Source: Acetomicrobium sp. UBA3949 (GTDB lineage: Bacteria; Synergistota; Synergistia; Synergistales; Acetomicrobiaceae). Taken from it: 37,683 bases of DNA. The DNA is taken from contig DGDP01000137.1 of assembly GCA_002385485.1 (NCBI GenBank), forward strand, positions 1 through 37,683, written 5' to 3'. Shown here in pieces: positions 34,198 to 37,683 of the stretch; the first letter of the stretch is position 1, and each line of letters opens with the position of its first letter. The notes beneath the pieces are model-generated. The model did not search any database. It was not told the DNA's origin and saw only the letters and a list, made by a program, of their open reading frames with translations. The position numbers were made by a program, and so were the translations under genes.

Positions 34198-34752
34198 TTA
34201 CGTCAATCTCCAAGGCTCAAAACGCAACAAATCACCCTTCAAAGACAAAAGGCGGATTCCCTTCCCATCCACTATGGCCAATGATGGAGGTTCGTCACCT
34301 TTTGGTAAACTTGCAGATCCCGGATTTAGAAAAACAGTTTTTCCCTCGCGGATAACAGAACTAATATGAGTATGCCCAGTAAGCACCAAATCCGCCTTAA
34401 AGTCAAGCGCCAAACCTTTATACCTTTCAAAAAATGTTCCGTGATGAGCAAAGACGAGTTTGCCGTCCAACCATAAGACACAATAGGGATCGGATACAGG
34501 CCACTTTAACATGGCTTCATCTATATCCGCATCGCAATTGCCCTTAATTATAATGACGGGAACATCAGAAGAGTTTATCTCTTCTGCCAACTCTTTAGGA
34601 GCATACCCATCTGGAAGAGGGTTTCGAGGGCCATGATATAACACATCGCCGAGATGTACGATTAAATTTACGCCTTCACAGATTTTCTTGGCAAGCCCCC
34701 AAGCTTTAACGCTACCATGGGTATCGGAAATTACGGCAACCTTGAAAGACAC
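34198..34752 (-). CDS. YfcE/MJ0936-type metallophosphoesterase
   Basis: A small calcineurin-like phosphodiesterase. Metal-site motifs are VAVISDTHGS (D, H), HLGDVLYHGP (GD), IKGNCDAD (GNCD), VFAHHG and LVLTGHTH, all in the expected order, so the dinuclear site is complete. The length is about 185 residues. A GTG at 34764 overlaps the homoserine dehydrogenase stop (GTGA); AGGTGA there sits 8 nt before GTG 34752, which I slightly prefer. Bacterial YfcE homologues hydrolyse model phosphodiesters; no physiological substrate is known. Confidence 0.86.
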   Translation of the reverse strand: MSFKVAVISDTHGSVKAWGLAKKICEGVNLIVHLGDVLYHGPRNPLPDGYAPKELAEEINSSDVPVIIIKGNCDADIDEAMLKWPVSDPYCVLWLDGKLVFAHHGTFFERYKGLALDFKADLVLTGHTHISSVIREGKTVFLNPGSASLPKGDEPPSLAIVDGKGIRLLSLKGDLLRFEPWRLT

Positions 34753-34760
34753 AGAGAAAT

Positions 34761-35777
34761 TCACCTGCCCTTTAACGATAATAGGTCTCTCAAAAGCGAA
34801 TAAGATGTCTCTTTTGGACCAGACCCTGAACCGCTAACGCATATTTCACCAATCATATCGGTCAAAAGCAGTGCCCCCACAGAAAATCCCTCCAGATAAG
34901 CTAAAGGGTGGCTCATCGACAAAATTTCAGGGTTCACCGTAATATCGAGATCATCAGCATTTACCTCGACTCTCGAAAGGAGCTTTAGTTTGCCGCCTCT
35001 TCTTTTGGCATCTTCTATGGCTTGAGTTGTTACATTCCTTATTCCTTTAACGTGAACCTGGCTCATCCCCACATTCAAGCCCATAAGACTCTTAGCCACG
35101 ATCACTGTCTTTGCCGCGGCCTCCAATCCATCTATATCAACCCAAGGATTTTGCTCTGAAAGACCCCTTCTTTGCGTTTCCAGGAGAGCTTCATCAAAAG
35201 AGCAACCCATTTCCATTATGCTTAAAATATAATTACATGTACCGTTTAGAATTCCCTCGAACCTTTTTATCCGACATCCAGGTAAACCGTCGCGCACCAA
35301 AGAAAAAAGAGGAGTCCCAGAGAGAACGGTAGCTTCGTAAAATACTTTAACTCCCATCTCGAGAGCTTCGTCCATAATTTCATCGTAATACAAACTCATC
35401 GCTGCTGTATTTGCAGTAATTACGTGTTTGCCCTTTTGAATAGCTTTAATTATAATGCTTCGAGCCGGTTCTCCAAGATCAAAATCTGAGGGTGTACAAT
35501 CAACTAAAACATCGTAATCGATATTTTCCAGCATTTCATTAGAGTCTTGCATAACTGAGCAGCCTCCACGACTCAGGGCATCAATTCTTCCTGTTAACGA
35601 CTCCCACCGAAGCATGTCATCAACATCGATCCCATGAGGATTGTAGATGCATCCGCGACTTTTAGTGGCGACCCCTACAAGGGAAATCGAGGCTCTTTTT
35701 AGCATATCACTTTTCCTGCACAATAGTTCACAGAACGCTCTCCCAACCCTTCCGCATCCGAAAAGCAAAACATCCAT
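34761..35777 (-). CDS. Homoserine dehydrogenase-like protein (no ACT domain)
   Basis: NAD(P)-dependent oxidoreductase resembling homoserine dehydrogenase, which reduces aspartate semialdehyde to homoserine. The Rossmann loop VLLFGCGRVGRAF, the EATVLSGTPLF and GILNGTCNYIL core, and the GLSEQNPWVDIDGLEAAAKTV region are typical; Glu208 and Lys223 are retained. The conserved TANK lysine, held to be catalytic, is replaced by Thr124 (TANT). The protein is 338 residues, with no C-terminal ACT regulatory domain. It heads a transcript of phosphoesterase, cheW and PHP genes. AGGAGGCGAG precedes the ATG. Its true activity is uncertain. Confidence 0.8.
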   Translation of the reverse strand: MDVLLFGCGRVGRAFCELLCRKSDMLKRASISLVGVATKSRGCIYNPHGIDVDDMLRWESLTGRIDALSRGGCSVMQDSNEMLENIDYDVLVDCTPSDFDLGEPARSIIIKAIQKGKHVITANTAAMSLYYDEIMDEALEMGVKVFYEATVLSGTPLFSLVRDGLPGCRIKRFEGILNGTCNYILSIMEMGCSFDEALLETQRRGLSEQNPWVDIDGLEAAAKTVIVAKSLMGLNVGMSQVHVKGIRNVTTQAIEDAKRRGGKLKLLSRVEVNADDLDITVNPEILSMSHPLAYLEGFSVGALLLTDMIGEICVSGSGSGPKETSYSLLRDLLSLKGR

Positions 35778-35908
35778 AGTAGAGCTCGCCTCCTATTTTT
35801 TAGCCACTCCGGATCATAGTCAGGCAAAAATAATTACAAATTTCCCACAAAAAGTGTATCATAATATTTCGGTATTTATAATATTCTCAATAAGGAGGAG
35901 ATCTGTAA

Positions 35909-36718
35909 ATGTCGTCTGTAAACTCTATTAAGTTATACGATGACGGTAGGGTTCAATTCTATATGTTAGGATGGGAAGAAATTGAAGACGAGGGGTCTGT
36001 TCAAACCAATCAATATATGCTGTTAAGCGGAGATGAAGTAATTTTGATGGATCCGGGAGGCGCTCACGTATTCCCTCGCGTCTTGGCAAACGTCTCCGAA
36101 ATCGCAAACATCAATAAAATAACTCATATATTTTACTCCCACCAAGACCCCGACGTGTCATCGGGTGTCATTCTCTGGCTTTCTATGTTGAACAATAAGG
36201 TAAAAGTGCACATACCAGGGCTATGGGTGAGATTTTTGCCTCATTTCGGAGTCTACGATCAATCCACTATATCACCTATACCCGATGGTGGCGGTGAACT
36301 CACGTTGAGGAACGGACACAGACTGGAGATTATACCGGCTCACTTCCTCCATTCTACGGGGCAAGCCACTTTATACGACCCAATTTCAAAAGCGCTTTTT
36401 TCAGCCGATATAGGCGCCGCCGTTTTCCCTCCGGGCAAAAGATATCCCATAGTAGAAAATTTCGAAAATCACGTTAATTACATGAAAGGCTTTCATGTCA
36501 GATATATGGCCTCAAATCAAGCATGCAGGGCTTGGATAAACCTGATTAAAGATAAAAACATAGATATCATTGCTCCGCAACATGGATCGGTTATAAAAGG
36601 CAGAGAAATGATCGGTAAATTCCTTGCATGGTTGGGCAATCTCAAGTGTGGGGTGGATATAATAGACGAAATATACTCTACTGGTGGAAAGAAAGCCCTA
36701 TCCTCTAAATATCGATAA
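35909..36718 (+). CDS. ODP-type diiron metallo-beta-lactamase-fold protein (oxygen/iron sensor)
   Basis: A 269-residue flavodiiron-like beta-lactamase domain without the flavodoxin domain. In flavodiiron proteins the metal ligands are HxExDH, H, D and H. Here they map to His78, Asp80, Asp82 (SHQDPDVSSG), His148 (HFLHSTGQ), Asp167 (SADIG) and His225 (PQHGS); the second His of the first motif is Val83. This changed ligand set fits the ODP proteins of chemotaxis, known from Treponema denticola, which bind oxygen or iron instead of reducing oxygen. AAGGAGG precedes the ATG. The gene is followed after 17 bp by a soluble chemoreceptor, its likely partner. A TATAAT at 35877-35882 may serve as the -10 box. 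Confidence 0.85.
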   Translation: MSSVNSIKLYDDGRVQFYMLGWEEIEDEGSVQTNQYMLLSGDEVILMDPGGAHVFPRVLANVSEIANINKITHIFYSHQDPDVSSGVILWLSMLNNKVKVHIPGLWVRFLPHFGVYDQSTISPIPDGGGELTLRNGHRLEIIPAHFLHSTGQATLYDPISKALFSADIGAAVFPPGKRYPIVENFENHVNYMKGFHVRYMASNQACRAWINLIKDKNIDIIAPQHGSVIKGREMIGKFLAWLGNLKCGVDIIDEIYSTGGKKALSSKYR

Positions 36719-36735
36719 AAAGTAGGTGAAATATT

Positions 36736-37572
36736 ATGGTACAACGCCAGGTCATTAATAGTTTGTCTTCATCTCATTTTAGCTTCATGCTCATGCACTC
36801 CTTCATGAGTCAAATGGATGAAGTGTTAGTGCGCCGCGTAGAAGAGACGAAGCACGAACTTGCCAACATTGCGAGCGAATTTTCTAACTTGAGCATCCAA
36901 TTTAAGGACATGGTGGAAGAATTTGCTCTAAAACGCGAGGAGGCCGACAAAAACGTTAACGACATACGAGATATTAACGAGAATCTCATCGAAGAACTAA
37001 AAAAATCAGGGACTGACCTAGAATCCATGGATGATGAAGTAAAAGCAACGATCGATACAACCTATTCTACACTGAATTCTTTCTTAGAAATAGAGAAAAT
37101 ATCCAAGGAAATACAAAGAATTGCTAAACAGACAAACCTTCTCGCCCTCAACGCATCAATTGAGGCAGCGCGTGCCGGAGAGCACGGCCGCGGCTTTGCC
37201 GTTGTGGCAAGTGAAGTACAGAAACTGGCATCGGAATCAAAAAATGCCTCAGAAGGAATTTCGAAAAGGATTGGCGAGATATCACGATCAGTTGAGGAAT
37301 CCATGCAAAGCATTATGAAGATAAGCCAAATGTTTCAGGTATTACAAAATTCCCTTCATAACTTTCTTGAATTTCTAAACATGAACAAAACCTTTTTTGA
37401 AAAATTATCCAGTTTTATATACGAATCGGAGGAGGAACTCCGTGACAGTTCAGTGCAGATGAACGAATCTGTGAAGGTGCTCTCCCAGGCACAACAGCGT
37501 TTTGAAGCCATGAGCGGCATAATTTCATCAATAGTAAAAGCACAAAACAACTTAAAAAACATTTCCCTCTAA
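36736..37572 (+). CDS. Cytosolic methyl-accepting chemotaxis protein
   Basis: A 278-residue chemoreceptor with no transmembrane segment and no HAMP or ligand-binding domain. The hairpin tip that contacts CheW and CheA is at residues about 126-166 (IAKQTNLLALNASIEAARAGE, GRGFAVVASEVQKLA), flanked by coiled-coil helices. The N-terminal 27 residues are rich in Ser, His and Met (SSSHFSFMLMHSFM) and could form the sensing or partner-binding end. AGGTGA lies upstream of the ATG. Position after the diiron protein suggests it transduces that signal, and CheW is encoded about 2 kb away on the other strand. A strong terminator follows. Confidence 0.92.
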   Translation: MVQRQVINSLSSSHFSFMLMHSFMSQMDEVLVRRVEETKHELANIASEFSNLSIQFKDMVEEFALKREEADKNVNDIRDINENLIEELKKSGTDLESMDDEVKATIDTTYSTLNSFLEIEKISKEIQRIAKQTNLLALNASIEAARAGEHGRGFAVVASEVQKLASESKNASEGISKRIGEISRSVEESMQSIMKISQMFQVLQNSLHNFLEFLNMNKTFFEKLSSFIYESEEELRDSSVQMNESVKVLSQAQQRFEAMSGIISSIVKAQNNLKNISL

Positions 37573-37592
37573 CAGGAAGATCTTTCAACACA

Positions 37593-37627
37593 AAAAAAGA
37601 AGACGAGCCCTTCTCGTCTTCTTTTTT
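37593..37627 (+). terminator. Intrinsic terminator of the ODP-MCP unit
   Basis: A 15-bp perfect stem (AAAAAAGAAGACGAG / CTCGTCTTCTTTTTT) with a 5-nt loop, whose 3' arm ends in a run of six T. It sits 21 bp after the MCP stop. The remaining bases, 37628-37683, show no recognisable gene. Confidence 0.9.
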
Positions 37628-37683
37628 CACCTCTTTCACCTCACCATGGAGGCAAAAATAAAGCAGGCACATGGCAGCGACCT

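Noticed and set aside
37415..37672. 85-codon minus-strand open frame at the right end
   Set aside because: It overlaps the MCP coding sequence and the terminator hairpin, and its low-complexity product resembles no protein.
1..37683. CRISPR arrays, insertion sequences, prophage genes, rRNA
   Set aside because: No regular direct repeats, transposase or integrase proteins, phage structural genes or rRNA sequences were seen on either strand.

Overview
The window reads as a compact, gene-dense bacterial chromosome segment of moderate GC. The cell is Gram-negative-type (a complete TolC/MFP/RND export operon) and probably anaerobic: there is a diiron oxygen-binding chemosensor pair and a type III glutamine synthetase. 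Several starts are GTG or TTG behind strong Shine-Dalgarno (SD) sequences, and 4-nt stop/start overlaps are frequent. The overall gene mix resembles Synergistota (Acetomicrobium-like). That placement is an inference from gene content; no 16S gene is present.

Layout on the left: 134-5734 (+) is a glycogen block, with alpha-glucan phosphorylase, glycogen synthase, ADP-glucose pyrophosphorylase and a TPR-like protein. A ComB-like phosphatase (-) is divergent from PTS enzyme I (+), which is translationally coupled to an alpha/beta hydrolase. Prepilin peptidase and a secreted beta-propeller protein lie on the minus strand. Glutamine synthetase III and a universal stress protein follow on the plus strand. 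An NDP-sugar epimerase and a small hypothetical gene run on the minus strand. Between the epimerase and tRNA-Leu is about 510 bp with no intact gene; it holds a decayed 3' remnant of a sodium:alanine symporter (AGCS) gene and a strong hairpin terminator.

Middle: tRNA-Leu(CAA), a class V aminotransferase and tRNA-Thr(TGT) are followed by a tightly coupled efflux operon read leftward, tetR-tolC-MFP-RND-PII-like protein. Next come rplM-rpsI with its own strong promoter, then secG coupled to a nicotinate phosphoribosyltransferase-like gene.

Right: a leftward operon carries threonine aldolase, PmbA/TldD, an AMIN/amidase_3 cell-wall amidase, a GerMN-domain protein and the RdgB nucleotide-sanitising pyrophosphatase. 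An unusual FdhD-like gene (+) converges on and overlaps a second leftward operon of homoserine dehydrogenase-like, YfcE-type phosphoesterase, CheW and PHP phosphoesterase. Divergent from that operon is a two-gene unit of an ODP-type diiron beta-lactamase-fold protein and a cytosolic methyl-accepting chemotaxis protein, closed by a strong terminator.

The most interesting system is the ODP/MCP pair with CheW close by, a probable intracellular oxygen or iron sensor feeding chemotaxis. Other points worth a second look are the AGCS pseudogene, the homoserine dehydrogenase whose conserved TANK lysine is Thr, the FdhD with a degenerate CxxC loop, and the PII-like protein coupled to the RND pump.
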